Shown here piece after piece: positions 25,545 to 33,919 of a stretch of 64,000 nucleotides of DNA. Below the pieces are notes generated by a model. It was not told where the DNA came from. It saw only the letters and a list, made by a program, of their open reading frames with translations, and did not search any database. The position numbers and the translations under genes are program-made. Origin of the DNA: an uncultured Elusimicrobium sp. (GTDB taxonomy: Bacteria; Elusimicrobiota; Elusimicrobia; Elusimicrobiales; Elusimicrobiaceae); assembly GCA_902797165.1 (NCBI GenBank), contig CADBRU010000009.1, positions 62,001 through 126,000 on the forward strand, in the 5' to 3' direction. Position 1 is the first letter of the stretch, and every line of letters begins with the position of its first letter.

Positions 25545-26870
25545 TTATAAATCTTGCCCGATGGCCCATTCAAGTCCGGCTTTGGCCGATAAATTTTCGC
25601 GCACGGCTATGTAATAATCTTTTCCGGTCCGGTAATAGGTTTGTAAGGCTTCCAGTGCGTATAAGTTTATCGCAGTTGTTTTTTCGGCATGGGCAAAAGA
25701 TTTTTGCACTTGATCCCACGTTTCTTGGCGGTTAAGTACTTCGCTTTGCCAAAACATCATATTGGTATAGTGTTGGGCCACTTCCACGCGGATGCTATCT
25801 TCAATTTGTGCCCGGCGCAAAGTGCTTTGTTTTTGTTCCGCCTTACGTTGAGTACCTTGGGTAAACAAGTTGTAGGCCAGCGGCAAACGCACGGCCAAAG
25901 AAATTTGTTTATTTTCATCGTCTAATTCTTTGAAACCCAAGCGTTCGTAACTGCCCATTAAAATAATATCGGGATATTTGCGCGATAAGGCTAAATCAAT
26001 GGCCAAATTGTCCAGTTCCAACGCATAAATAGCGGTTTTTAATTCCGGTCTAAATTCCATGGACCATAAATTCAAATGATTTAAATCTTGTTTGATAGCC
26101 ACCGGTTTGAAATCACCTTTTACGGTAATGCGGGAATTTAATTCTTTATTGAGAATTACCAGCATATCCAGTTGCGCTTGGCGCAATTCGTTATCGGCGG
26201 TATTTTTTTGAGACGTCAACCGAGAGGATAAATATTGCACTTGTATTTTTTGCCAAGCCGACGGATTAATGGCGCGTACGTAACGCGCCGATTTGGCTTG
26301 TACTTCATCGGCCAGTTCGGCATTATATTGGGCATAGAGCAGTGCAAAAAAGGTTTGTTTGATATCGCGCACCAATGCATTTTTTACCGTTTCGTATTTA
26401 CTTTGGGCTTGTTTTAAATTGGCTTGCGCGATTTTAAGGGTATTACGTAGCCGCCCGCCGCTATAGAGATATTGGGTAGCCGTAACGCCGGCTCCGTAAA
26501 ATTGGTGTTCTTCGTTCGGTGTTAGATTGTTGCCGGTATTGTTAAATTTTAAGTCGTGGCTTGGGATAATACGATTAGCCACCGATTCGGGTAGTACCAT
26601 CGGGTAGTCTAAATCATACCAAGTAGCGGTACCTTGCACGGCCAACTGCGGCAGAAATAAGAATTTGGCTTCTTTTACTTTTTGTTCGGCAATGATGATC
26701 TCTTGTTGGGCAGCCAAAAAGCGGTTATTGTTTTCCAGTCCCAAGCGAATCGCGCTTTCCAATGTTAAATCTTCATTGAGTAAACTGGAAAAATGCAAAC
26801 CATATTCTTGTTGAGCCATGCCCGGCAAGGCCAAAAAAAGTAGCAGAGAGCCAAGGATTAATTTTTTCAT
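25545..26870 (-). CDS. TolC-family outer-membrane efflux protein
   Basis: Outer-membrane channel protein of 441 residues with signal peptide (GMAQ|Q) and the two long helical hairpins of the OEP family, e.g. EDLTLESAIRLGLENNNRFLAAQQEI and LKIAQANLKQAQSKYE. TolC proteins form trimeric tunnels for type I secretion or efflux. No adaptor, ABC or RND partner lies next to it; instead it is between a HAMP membrane protein and a patatin. Confidence 0.88.
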   Translation of the reverse strand: MKKLILGSLLLFLALPGMAQQEYGLHFSSLLNEDLTLESAIRLGLENNNRFLAAQQEIIIAEQKVKEAKFLFLPQLAVQGTATWYDLDYPMVLPESVANRIIPSHDLKFNNTGNNLTPNEEHQFYGAGVTATQYLYSGGRLRNTLKIAQANLKQAQSKYETVKNALVRDIKQTFFALLYAQYNAELADEVQAKSARYVRAINPSAWQKIQVQYLSSRLTSQKNTADNELRQAQLDMLVILNKELNSRITVKGDFKPVAIKQDLNHLNLWSMEFRPELKTAIYALELDNLAIDLALSRKYPDIILMGSYERLGFKELDDENKQISLAVRLPLAYNLFTQGTQRKAEQKQSTLRRAQIEDSIRVEVAQHYTNMMFWQSEVLNRQETWDQVQKSFAHAEKTTAINLYALEALQTYYRTGKDYYIAVRENLSAKAGLEWAIGQDL

Positions 26871-26876
26871 AATACC

Positions 26877-27326
26877 CTATTTTTTGTTGTTTATTTCTGC
26901 TTCCACGCGGTCCATCATTTTATTAAATTCATCTTGCAGTTCGGTGAGTTGATCCCCTTGGCGCAAGTGAACCCGTTGCGAAAAATCCCCTTTGGCTACA
27001 GCCTTGCAAGTCTGCTCAAACCGATAAACCGGCCCGGCCATTCTGTGCGATAAGATAGCGGAAATCAACACCACAAAAATTACATAAATGAGCAGTTTGT
27101 AAATAAAACTATAGGCTAACGCAGGGAAATGATCGTATACCGGCTGTAATAAGACGGGGTATTTGTCAAATAGTTCATTTAATGTAAAAGTCAGTTCATA
27201 GGCTATGATCAGCAGTCCCGACAGTACGCTCAAAATGATCAGGGCCATGTAGCGCAGTTGCAATTTCTTTTTAATAAAAATAGTTCGTCTTTTAAATTTG
27301 ACGGCAGGTTTTTTGGTTTCTTCCAT
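26877..27326 (-). CDS. Two-helix membrane protein with HAMP domain
   Basis: A 149-residue protein with a basic cytoplasmic start (KFKRRTIFIKKKLQLRY), two membrane helices (about 26-48 and 75-92) enclosing a small periplasmic loop, and a HAMP domain (SHRMAGPVYRFEQTCKAVAKGDFSQRV…) that ends the protein. No kinase, cyclase or chemotaxis output domain follows, so it may pass a signal to or steady another protein. It is tightly packed within the envelope operon (6-7 base gaps). Confidence 0.85.
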   Translation of the reverse strand: MEETKKPAVKFKRRTIFIKKKLQLRYMALIILSVLSGLLIIAYELTFTLNELFDKYPVLLQPVYDHFPALAYSFIYKLLIYVIFVVLISAILSHRMAGPVYRFEQTCKAVAKGDFSQRVHLRQGDQLTELQDEFNKMMDRVEAEINNKK

Positions 27327-27333
27327 AATTCCT

Positions 27334-28029
27334 CTAGAAATTGGTTACGTAACGCAATTGCAAAATACGTTCATTCTCGTTTCCGCGTCCGATACGGCGT
27401 ACCGCAGCGGAAAGTGCCAAGGCGGGGGCAATGTAAATACGAGCACCTATGTTTAAGCGGGAATCGCGCATGTTATTGATATTATCCCATTCCGCCAGCA
27501 CAGCCCCCCATTCTTTGAAAGCCCACGAGGTGCCTAAAAAGAAGTACACTTCCCGAATATCAAAATCGGACAGGTTTACACCGGCGGTTGTTTCAAGTCC
27601 GGGAACAAAAATTTCACGCGACATGGTCAAATAGCCGCCCTTGCGATCGTCCGCATATTTTTTGATAGGTTGCATATAGCCGTAGCGGCGACCGTCATAT
27701 CCGATGGCAATGGCCGGCAAATATAAATTGCCGTCAAATAATTTCCATTTGGCTTGAAAATCGGGTGTTAAAATTTTAATATCTTCGGAATTGCCTACCA
27801 GTTCATACACCGCCAAAGAAAGTCCGATATTGAGTTGTTGCCATACACCGAAATCTAAACTTTCCATAACAGAACCGTTGGCATAGGCGCGCGTCATTAA
27901 AGAGGCTTGATATTTGTCCAGCACAGAAGCAGTGGGTACATCAATAATCAGTGTTTCCGGTATTTCCGATTGTGCCGCAGCGGCTACGGGTATAAGTAAG
28001 GCCAGTAAAATAAATAATTTTTTCAACAT
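27334..28029 (-). CDS. Predicted outer-membrane beta-barrel protein
   Basis: A 231-residue protein with a signal peptide (VAAAAQ|S) and alternating hydrophobic strands, ending in Tyr-Val-Thr-Asn-Phe; a terminal Phe is typical of BamA substrates. The middle resembles YjbH-type lipid/polysaccharide export barrels only loosely (GYDGRRYGY), so I leave the family open. The barrel size would allow 8-12 strands. It follows the lipoprotein gene by 9 bases. Confidence 0.75.
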   Translation of the reverse strand: MLKKLFILLALLIPVAAAAQSEIPETLIIDVPTASVLDKYQASLMTRAYANGSVMESLDFGVWQQLNIGLSLAVYELVGNSEDIKILTPDFQAKWKLFDGNLYLPAIAIGYDGRRYGYMQPIKKYADDRKGGYLTMSREIFVPGLETTAGVNLSDFDIREVYFFLGTSWAFKEWGAVLAEWDNINNMRDSRLNIGARIYIAPALALSAAVRRIGRGNENERILQLRYVTNF

Positions 28030-28038
28030 GTTTTCTCC

Positions 28039-28599
28039 CTATAACCAAATGCGCGGGTCTTTGGCTTGAGGTTTTTGGATATAGCGGATATTTTGTACAA
28101 AGATAAATTCGCGGGTAGCCATAAAATCATTTTTATCTACCGGAAATTCCAATTCGACTACGCCTTTATCCAAGCGCGAGGTATCATAGACAATGCCTTT
28201 GTTCCAGTGGTCTAATTTTTCGGTATCTTTATCTAATTTGCGCGGGTTGTAATAATTGCGCAGCACCACTTCCCCTTTTTGTAATATTCCGCCGTCTATG
28301 GGAGAAGTCTTTTCAATAATATCATTGGTGTAAATGGTTTTTCCTTTGCACGGACCGTTGACAAACGTTACCTTATAGCAGGGGTGTTTCTCGGTAGGTT
28401 TAGAGACTAAACGAGCCAGTGAATACGTGGCATAAAAACTGCCCTCTTGTTGGCACGCGGCAAAAATATTGCTGGTAAAGTTGCGCTCGTAAGTGTCCAC
28501 AGTTGCGCGTTCATAAGGGGCATCTTCTTTGGCGGAATGACAACCGGCTACACAGGTTATCACGAGTAAAACCAAACAGGGAAATATCCATTTTTTCAT
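28039..28599 (-). CDS. Lipoprotein of unknown function
   Basis: I start at MKKWIFPCLVLL, 13 codons inside the longest frame, where AAGGAGAACAACA gives a ribosome site and a lipobox CVAG|C is formed at about residue 20. The remaining ~165 residues contain paired Cys (AACQQ, HPCYK, GPCKGK) and beta-rich sequence with no family I recognise. It is the first gene of the six-gene envelope operon and has its own promoter. Confidence 0.8.
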   Translation of the reverse strand: MKKWIFPCLVLLVITCVAGCHSAKEDAPYERATVDTYERNFTSNIFAACQQEGSFYATYSLARLVSKPTEKHPCYKVTFVNGPCKGKTIYTNDIIEKTSPIDGGILQKGEVVLRNYYNPRKLDKDTEKLDHWNKGIVYDTSRLDKGVVELEFPVDKNDFMATREFIFVQNIRYIQKPQAKDPRIWL

Positions 28600-28654
28600 T
28601 GTTGTTCTCCTTGAAATTATGTAAATCTGCCGGGACATAAAAGCCCTACTAGGT

Positions 28655-28684
28655 AGTATAACTGTTTTCGAAGGGATATAGCAA
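28655..28684 (-). promoter_or_regulatory. Promoter of the six-gene envelope operon
   Basis: TTGCTA and TATACT on the - strand, 18 bases apart. A short palindrome CTACTAGGTAG overlaps the -10 and the start region and could be an operator. Confidence 0.6.
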
Positions 28685-28695
28685 GTACTTTGCGA

Positions 28696-28725
28696 ACGCG
28701 CGAGCGCGGGTGCTCGTGAGCGCGT
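28696..28725. repeat. GC-rich inverted repeat between operons
   Basis: ACGCGC-GAGC … GCTC-(GTGA)-GCGCGT makes a stem of ten pairs with a 4-base bulge, in otherwise A/T-rich spacer. No gene explains it. Confidence 0.6.
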
Positions 28726-28738
28726 AGAAGAGAAAATT

Positions 28739-28766
28739 AAAAAGCCCGCCGATTGGCGGGCTTTTT
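28739..28766. terminator. Terminator after the 691-residue gene
   Basis: Perfect AAAAAGCCCGCC/GGCGGGCTTTTT with a GATT loop; on the - strand it ends in a T run and lies 28 bases past the stop. Confidence 0.92.
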
Positions 28767-28793
28767 ATCTATTTTGAATTACTATGATTTTTA

Positions 28794-30869
28794 TTATCTT
28801 CCTTGGCTTTCATTTTTTCCCCTGGTATCGTTCGAAGCAGCGGAATTATTGGAATTTGATTGAGGTTGAAGGCCCATTTGCTGGTCCAGATCTTTAGAGG
28901 CGTTTTCTTTCAAATTCTTTAAAGCCCGTTTTGCCGATGATTTGGTAATCTCTACTCCGGTCTCCTTTTCGTATTTGGCGGCAATATTGTCAAGGACTTC
29001 ATGTCTTTGGTTTAAGGCATTGATTAATTGATCAGACATCATATTCCCTTGCTCTTGGGCGTTAATCTCAAATCCGTTTACGGAAAAACTCGATTCGTTT
29101 GTGTCCCCGTAAAATACTTGGAAAGGGGATAAGATATTTTGATCGGCTAATTGTTTAGCGGTAGCAGCCGTCAAAGTATATGCTTGCGTAAAATTAGGTT
29201 CCCCGGGTTTGTGAGCAAACTGTTCTTGCACAGTCTTCACCGGCGTAACATTGAAAGCAGGCAAATAGGGATCCAATGAAAAATTATCGGCTGCAACCGC
29301 CTCTTTAAGTCTGCTAGGCGCCGGCATGCCTTGGAAATCATTTTTAAACGCTTCGGTCAGTTCTTGCGCAGTCGGGCCCAAGGTAACCGGTTGCATGGCG
29401 CCGCTTGTTAAAGAATCTTTCAGATCCTTTCCGGGATATGAAGTGGCGGCCGTAATAACACACGGATTATCTTTGCACCCCTGTTTTTCAAGCATCCAAT
29501 CAATGAATTTATCATAAATGATTTTATCATCGGGCTGCGTCTGGCCGATATCATTTTGTCCCAACTGTGGTTGATCGGGATTAAAAGGATTCTCTCCCGG
29601 TTGTATCATTCCGACGACCACTAATACAGGAATATCCCGCCAAGGGACATTAGGCGGTATGTCAAATTTCTGGGACATATTTTGAATAAATTTTTGTTGA
29701 TTTTCCATGTGAGATCTATTCACTTCTTCCGAATTTGATTCATAGGGATCTACAGGCATACAACTATCGGAGGATTGTTTGGCATGGAATGCGGTTTGGG
29801 CTTGCCGACCCGATCCGCAACCTGCGCCGGTTAAAATAGAATCTTGTTCATTGCCTTCTAAGGAAGTAAGTAAAAATTCACCGGCAACTTCGGGGCGTGG
29901 AAGCGTATTTCCTGCCGCTTGACTTAGTTGCTGATTGATAATTTCGCGGGCTTCTTTAAGGGCGCGCATGCGTATATCACGCTCATTTTGCTCGAATTTT
30001 TGTCTGTCTTCACTATTTAAGAGTCTTCCGGCCAAGTCTTTCATTTGTTTAGACATATTTTGCAATGCTTGGTCGGGATTAATCAATAGGGTAGCCAAAA
30101 GACCGTTTGGGTCTGCCGCTGAGCCGGTGTATCCTGCACCGGGCATATTCCAGTTTGCTCCGGCTGCACCGTACCAGCCCGGGGTACGTGCCGCACCATC
30201 ACCAAATTCAGAGGATCCCTTGCTGCCGAAACCGCCCACTTTTACGCCGTTAGGACCGTCAGCGGCCGCAAGCATTTCGGTGTCGTCCTCACCGGTAAAG
30301 AATTTCTTAATCGGTTTCCAAAAACGAGCCCACTTAGATTGCGGAATTTCTTGTTTGTTTGCCACACCGGCATATTTGGCTTGCCGCTCGGAACGAATTA
30401 AGCGGTCGTAGGCAGAATCGGAGGCATTGACTTCATGCAAACCCCGCTGGCTGCTTTCCGGTGCAATTTGTTGGGTTAAGGCCCAATCTTCATCTAATAA
30501 GATATAGTCGGGATGTCCGTAAGTGCCGTCGGAAACGCTGTCTCTTTGTTCGGCGTTTAATTGCTGGGATGCGGCGCGCGTAACATCCATCTCAACTTGT
30601 CCCGCGTCAGCACGCGCAACAACTACGGCACGTCCGTTCGCGCGCTTTTTACCTGCCAACATATTATATACTTGCCGAACAAGTTTTGAAAGCGGGTTGG
30701 AAGTAAAAATCTGCGGAATGGCTTTTTGTTTGTCGGGCGTAGTGCCGTCGGTCGTTGTGGAATCATCCAAAAGCGGTAACAACAAAAAGAATAAAATTGC
30801 AACGGTTAAAACAATCACCACATATTTCTTGGCTGTTTTCTTTTTCTGAGTCGGTTGATTTTCTGACAT
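28794..30869 (-). CDS. Unrecognised 691-residue membrane-anchored protein
   Basis: Starts with a lysine-rich stretch (KKKTAKK), then one membrane helix at about 16-34 (VVIVLTVAILFFLLLPLL), so nearly all of it faces the periplasm or outside. A Gly/Ala-rich stretch lies at about 205-255, a charged helical segment at about 270-325, an isolated Cys pair (QGCKDNPC) near 455-465, and a Gln/Asn/Ser-rich tail. No enzyme motif was found. It is a single-gene unit with an inverted repeat before its ribosome site and a strong terminator. I cannot name a family. Confidence 0.75.
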   Translation of the reverse strand: MSENQPTQKKKTAKKYVVIVLTVAILFFLLLPLLDDSTTTDGTTPDKQKAIPQIFTSNPLSKLVRQVYNMLAGKKRANGRAVVVARADAGQVEMDVTRAASQQLNAEQRDSVSDGTYGHPDYILLDEDWALTQQIAPESSQRGLHEVNASDSAYDRLIRSERQAKYAGVANKQEIPQSKWARFWKPIKKFFTGEDDTEMLAAADGPNGVKVGGFGSKGSSEFGDGAARTPGWYGAAGANWNMPGAGYTGSAADPNGLLATLLINPDQALQNMSKQMKDLAGRLLNSEDRQKFEQNERDIRMRALKEAREIINQQLSQAAGNTLPRPEVAGEFLLTSLEGNEQDSILTGAGCGSGRQAQTAFHAKQSSDSCMPVDPYESNSEEVNRSHMENQQKFIQNMSQKFDIPPNVPWRDIPVLVVVGMIQPGENPFNPDQPQLGQNDIGQTQPDDKIIYDKFIDWMLEKQGCKDNPCVITAATSYPGKDLKDSLTSGAMQPVTLGPTAQELTEAFKNDFQGMPAPSRLKEAVAADNFSLDPYLPAFNVTPVKTVQEQFAHKPGEPNFTQAYTLTAATAKQLADQNILSPFQVFYGDTNESSFSVNGFEINAQEQGNMMSDQLINALNQRHEVLDNIAAKYEKETGVEITKSSAKRALKNLKENASKDLDQQMGLQPQSNSNNSAASNDTRGKNESQGR

Positions 30870-30879
30870 AATACACTCC

Positions 30880-30903
30880 CTACACTAATATATTCTAGTG
30901 TAG
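30880..30903 (-). promoter_or_regulatory. Inverted repeat before the ribosome site of the 691-residue gene
   Basis: CTACACTA/TAGTGTAG with an 8-base A/T loop lies 11 bases before the ATG; its last bases run into the Shine-Dalgarno (GGGAG). It could be an operator for a dimeric repressor or an RNA hairpin that limits translation. Confidence 0.55.
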
Positions 30904-30942
30904 CCCTTTTTGGGGAAATATGCAAGTGTTTTTTTAAGGCAG

Positions 30943-31683
30943 TTAATGTTCGGAGAAAAGGCGGTTGAATACCTTGGACCAATACTTTTTCAATTTTTCC
31001 CCATAGGAAAGCGGTCTTTGCGGCGGTGCGGGGGAAAGAGGGGTATAGCCGTGATTTTTCATCAACTCAATTAAATAGTTAGAGGGTACGGAGAAATTTA
31101 AATTTTGGTTACCGTCACCCTGATAGGTGGAAAAAACGACCGATATTACATCACCGTCCGTGTTAAAAACCGGACTGCCGCTGGAACTGGGGGAAATGGG
31201 CGCACTGATTTGGTGTAGCAAAGTGCCCGACGGCGTTTTGCGCACCTGACTGATAATGCCGGTTGAAACCGTGTTTTGCAAGCGGCGCGGGTTGCCGATG
31301 ACGGTAATTTCATGGCCGGGGAGGGCAAAATCGGAATCGGCAATGGTTAATGCGGGTAAATTTTGGGCCGGGATTTTAAGCAGGGCCAAATCTACGTCTT
31401 TGGAAATAGCAATGGGTTGTGCTTGGTCCGATACGGTACCTTTCTGAAAGGTGACATTGATGTAAAGAGATTGGTCCAGTACGTGCCGCGCGGTGGCAAT
31501 CACGCCGTCTTCGGTTACGATAAAACCCGTAGCATTAAACGTGGCTCCGTCTTGGCGCAAGACATTAATAGTTACTACGGAACGGGTATTTTGAGCGGCA
31601 ATTTCCGTATAGGTTTTAGCCTGTAGTAACACGGCGGTTGTAGCAAGTAGTAAAAGACAAATTGTCTTGCGCAGATAGTTCAT
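30943..31683 (-). CDS. Exported trypsin-like serine protease without PDZ domain
   Basis: S1C (HtrA-like) protease fold of 246 residues. I start at MNYLRKTICLL for a clean signal peptide (LQA|K). The triad is His67 (TARHVLD), Asp98 (DVDLALL) and Ser168 (SSSGSP, replacing the common NSGGP). No PDZ domain follows; instead there is a Pro-rich and basic 40-residue tail. It lies in the periplasm or at the surface and diverges from greA, with only 79 bases between their start codons. Confidence 0.85.
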   Translation of the reverse strand: MNYLRKTICLLLLATTAVLLQAKTYTEIAAQNTRSVVTINVLRQDGATFNATGFIVTEDGVIATARHVLDQSLYINVTFQKGTVSDQAQPIAISKDVDLALLKIPAQNLPALTIADSDFALPGHEITVIGNPRRLQNTVSTGIISQVRKTPSGTLLHQISAPISPSSSGSPVFNTDGDVISVVFSTYQGDGNQNLNFSVPSNYLIELMKNHGYTPLSPAPPQRPLSYGEKLKKYWSKVFNRLFSEH

Positions 31684-31712
31684 ATTTACTTTATACCTTT
31701 TTTGAGGCAAAT

Positions 31713-31741
31713 TTGCCAAGCAGGTGCAGAAATAGTAAACT
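31713..31741 (+). promoter_or_regulatory. greA promoter
   Basis: TTGCCA and TAAACT separated by 17 bases, about 20 bases before the greA ATG (AGGAG ribosome site). Confidence 0.75.
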
Positions 31742-31762
31742 TGTATTTAATAGGAGTAAAGT

Positions 31763-32233
31763 ATGGAAAAAGTATATATCAGTCGTAAAAAATATGAATC
31801 TCTCGTCGGAGAGTTAAAAAATTTGAAAGAGGTTAAAGCACAACTTTCCCAAGAAATCGGGGAAGCGGCCGCCCAAGGTGATTTGAAGGAAAATGCCGAA
31901 TATCACGCCGCGAAAGAAAAACAAGCCGAAACGCTCATTCGTATTCAAGAATTGGAAATGACGTTGCGCAATGCGGAAATTACGGACAATTTGGCAGTAG
32001 ACCACACCGAAGCACGCATTGGGGCCACGGTGACCATGAAAGATGTGGATGCCGATTTGGAATTTACATACACGCTAGTCGGACCGATGGAATCTAACCC
32101 GGATAAAGGGCTTTTATCGGTTAAAAGTCCGCTTGCTTCCGGTGTGCTAGGTCACAAGGAAGGTGATGAGTTTGTGGCACAGTTGCCGCGCGGTCCGCGT
32201 AAATATAAACTTATCAAATTGGAATATAAATAA
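31763..32233 (+). CDS. greA: Transcription elongation factor GreA
   Basis: Rescues backtracked RNA polymerase by stimulating transcript cleavage. The N-terminal coiled coil (about 1-75) includes the acidic tip GDLKENAEYHAAKEKQ, which carries the catalytic Asp/Glu pair. The C-terminal FKBP-like domain ends ALPRGPRKYKLIKLEYK-like (here QLPRGPRKY…). Length 156 is standard. It has its own promoter and a bidirectional terminator. Confidence 0.97.
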   Translation: MEKVYISRKKYESLVGELKNLKEVKAQLSQEIGEAAAQGDLKENAEYHAAKEKQAETLIRIQELEMTLRNAEITDNLAVDHTEARIGATVTMKDVDADLEFTYTLVGPMESNPDKGLLSVKSPLASGVLGHKEGDEFVAQLPRGPRKYKLIKLEYK

Positions 32234-32248
32234 GTAATTTGGTGATAA

Positions 32249-32279
32249 TAAAACCCCCGCTTGTTAGCGGGGGTTTTTA
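32249..32279. terminator. Bidirectional terminator between greA and GH57
   Basis: AAAACCCCCGC/GCGGGGGTTTT with a 6-base loop between the converging genes. Confidence 0.92.
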
Positions 32280-32291
32280 TTGATATACTTC

Positions 32292-33917
32292 TTATTTATA
32301 TTGGTTTAGTACTTTATCTTTGGCTGCGGAAGAATAGACATTGTAGTCTATTTCTTGGAAGATAGAGTCTCGGCACTCTAGGTCATACACATACGCTTCA
32401 TTAATGCGGTTGTGTTTGATTTGTTCGTAGAGTTCGTTAAAGCGTTGCACATGATCTTTGGTGCGTTTGGTGGAGTACTCTTTAGCCGTTCCGGTGGTCA
32501 TCAAAAAGGCCCAATCGGACGATTGCATCAGTACCAGTTCGCGCGCCATTTGGTTTAACGTGCGGCCCAAAAGCCCGCCCGCGTGCGGGTGAGCATTGGC
32601 TAAATCGCGCATGCGCTCGGCTGATTTAATGAGGTGGCGGTAAATCCAGTCATTGCCGGAGTTAAGCCACACATCATGATACCCTTTATCACCCCAAGAG
32701 GACATAGACGGTTGCACGGTTTGATTGACCGGGTACATTTCCAAATATTCCATCGGAGTAATAAGTTTAATATCTTTTTGATCGTAATAGATTTTCTTGA
32801 ATAAAAACTCTAAGAAATCAATACCTTCATACCACCAGTGACCGTAAAGTTCCGCGTCATACATGGACACCACCAGCGGCTTGCGGTCCATTAAAGTGGC
32901 CAAATATTCGATTTGTTTTTGGCGGTTGAACATAAAGTTGCCCGCGTGTTCGGCCGCTACGCTGCGTGCTTCATCAGGGTAGTACGGGGCTTTTTGATTG
33001 AGGGGCACTTTGCCGGTAATTTTGCAGTATTTCATGCCGATATTGCGGCGTACACCGTCAGAATGCAAATACGGTTTAATATAATCGTAGTCTAAATCGT
33101 ATCCTAAATCGCGGTAAAATTCGCGGTAGCGTGCGTCACCGGGATAACCCGATTCGGCACTCCATACCTGTTGGGCAGATTCCATATCGCGCGCAAAAGC
33201 GGCCACGCCTGTTTTGGGGCAATACACCGGAGCATAAATGCCGTATTTCGGGCGGGGGGTACCGTGTAAGATACCATGCGATTCCATGAAGAAGAAACGA
33301 ATGCCTTCGTCGCGTAAAAATTTATCATCACCCGGGTTATAGGCGCATTCACCCAGCCAAATGCCGCGCGGGCTGCGTCCGAAACGGATGCGGTAGTCAT
33401 TGGCGGCAATTTTTACTTGGGCGTTGACGCTTTCTTTATGCACCATTAGCGGCAAATAACCGTGTGTGGCACCGCAAGTGATAATTTCCAGTTTGCCCAT
33501 GTCTTGGAATTTTTTAAAACCTTCCAACACGTGGCTGTGGTATTTATTTTCAAATAAATCTTTCAATCGGCGGAACTTGTCATAATACATCTTTGCCACG
33601 GGTGCAAAATCAGTGCCGTGGGTGCGTTGTAATTCTTTTTCGGACAGTTCCACACGTTGATTTAGATAATGGCGGAAACGCTCAATTAAAAGCGGATCGC
33701 TCATCATATTGCAAAGCGGCGGCGTGACAGACATGGTCAAGCGGAAATCTACGCCTTCATCGGTCAAATTTTCAAATACATTGAGTAGCGGTAAATAGGT
33801 TTCCACCATGGCTTCATAAAACCAATCTTCTTCCAAAAAGTCCGGATATTCCGGATGTTTGATGAACGGAAGGTGGGCGTGTAAAACAAGTGCTAAATAT
33901 CCTTTTTCTTGTCCCAT
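32292..33917 (-). CDS. GH57 alpha-glucan branching enzyme-like protein (DUF1957 type)
   Basis: A 541-residue GH57 protein acting on glycogen or another alpha-glucan. VLHAHLPFIKHPE at 11-23 is conserved region 1, WLGECAYNPG holds the nucleophile Glu190, and SMYDAELYGHWW holds Asp354, the acid/base. The C-terminal helical domain follows (about 400-541). Similar proteins from Thermotoga and Thermococcus are 1,4-alpha-glucan branching enzymes. It follows a DUF4912 gene by two bases, a common pairing for this family. Confidence 0.9.
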   Translation of the reverse strand: MGQEKGYLALVLHAHLPFIKHPEYPDFLEEDWFYEAMVETYLPLLNVFENLTDEGVDFRLTMSVTPPLCNMMSDPLLIERFRHYLNQRVELSEKELQRTHGTDFAPVAKMYYDKFRRLKDLFENKYHSHVLEGFKKFQDMGKLEIITCGATHGYLPLMVHKESVNAQVKIAANDYRIRFGRSPRGIWLGECAYNPGDDKFLRDEGIRFFFMESHGILHGTPRPKYGIYAPVYCPKTGVAAFARDMESAQQVWSAESGYPGDARYREFYRDLGYDLDYDYIKPYLHSDGVRRNIGMKYCKITGKVPLNQKAPYYPDEARSVAAEHAGNFMFNRQKQIEYLATLMDRKPLVVSMYDAELYGHWWYEGIDFLEFLFKKIYYDQKDIKLITPMEYLEMYPVNQTVQPSMSSWGDKGYHDVWLNSGNDWIYRHLIKSAERMRDLANAHPHAGGLLGRTLNQMARELVLMQSSDWAFLMTTGTAKEYSTKRTKDHVQRFNELYEQIKHNRINEAYVYDLECRDSIFQEIDYNVYSSAAKDKVLNQYK

Positions 33918-33919
33918 AA

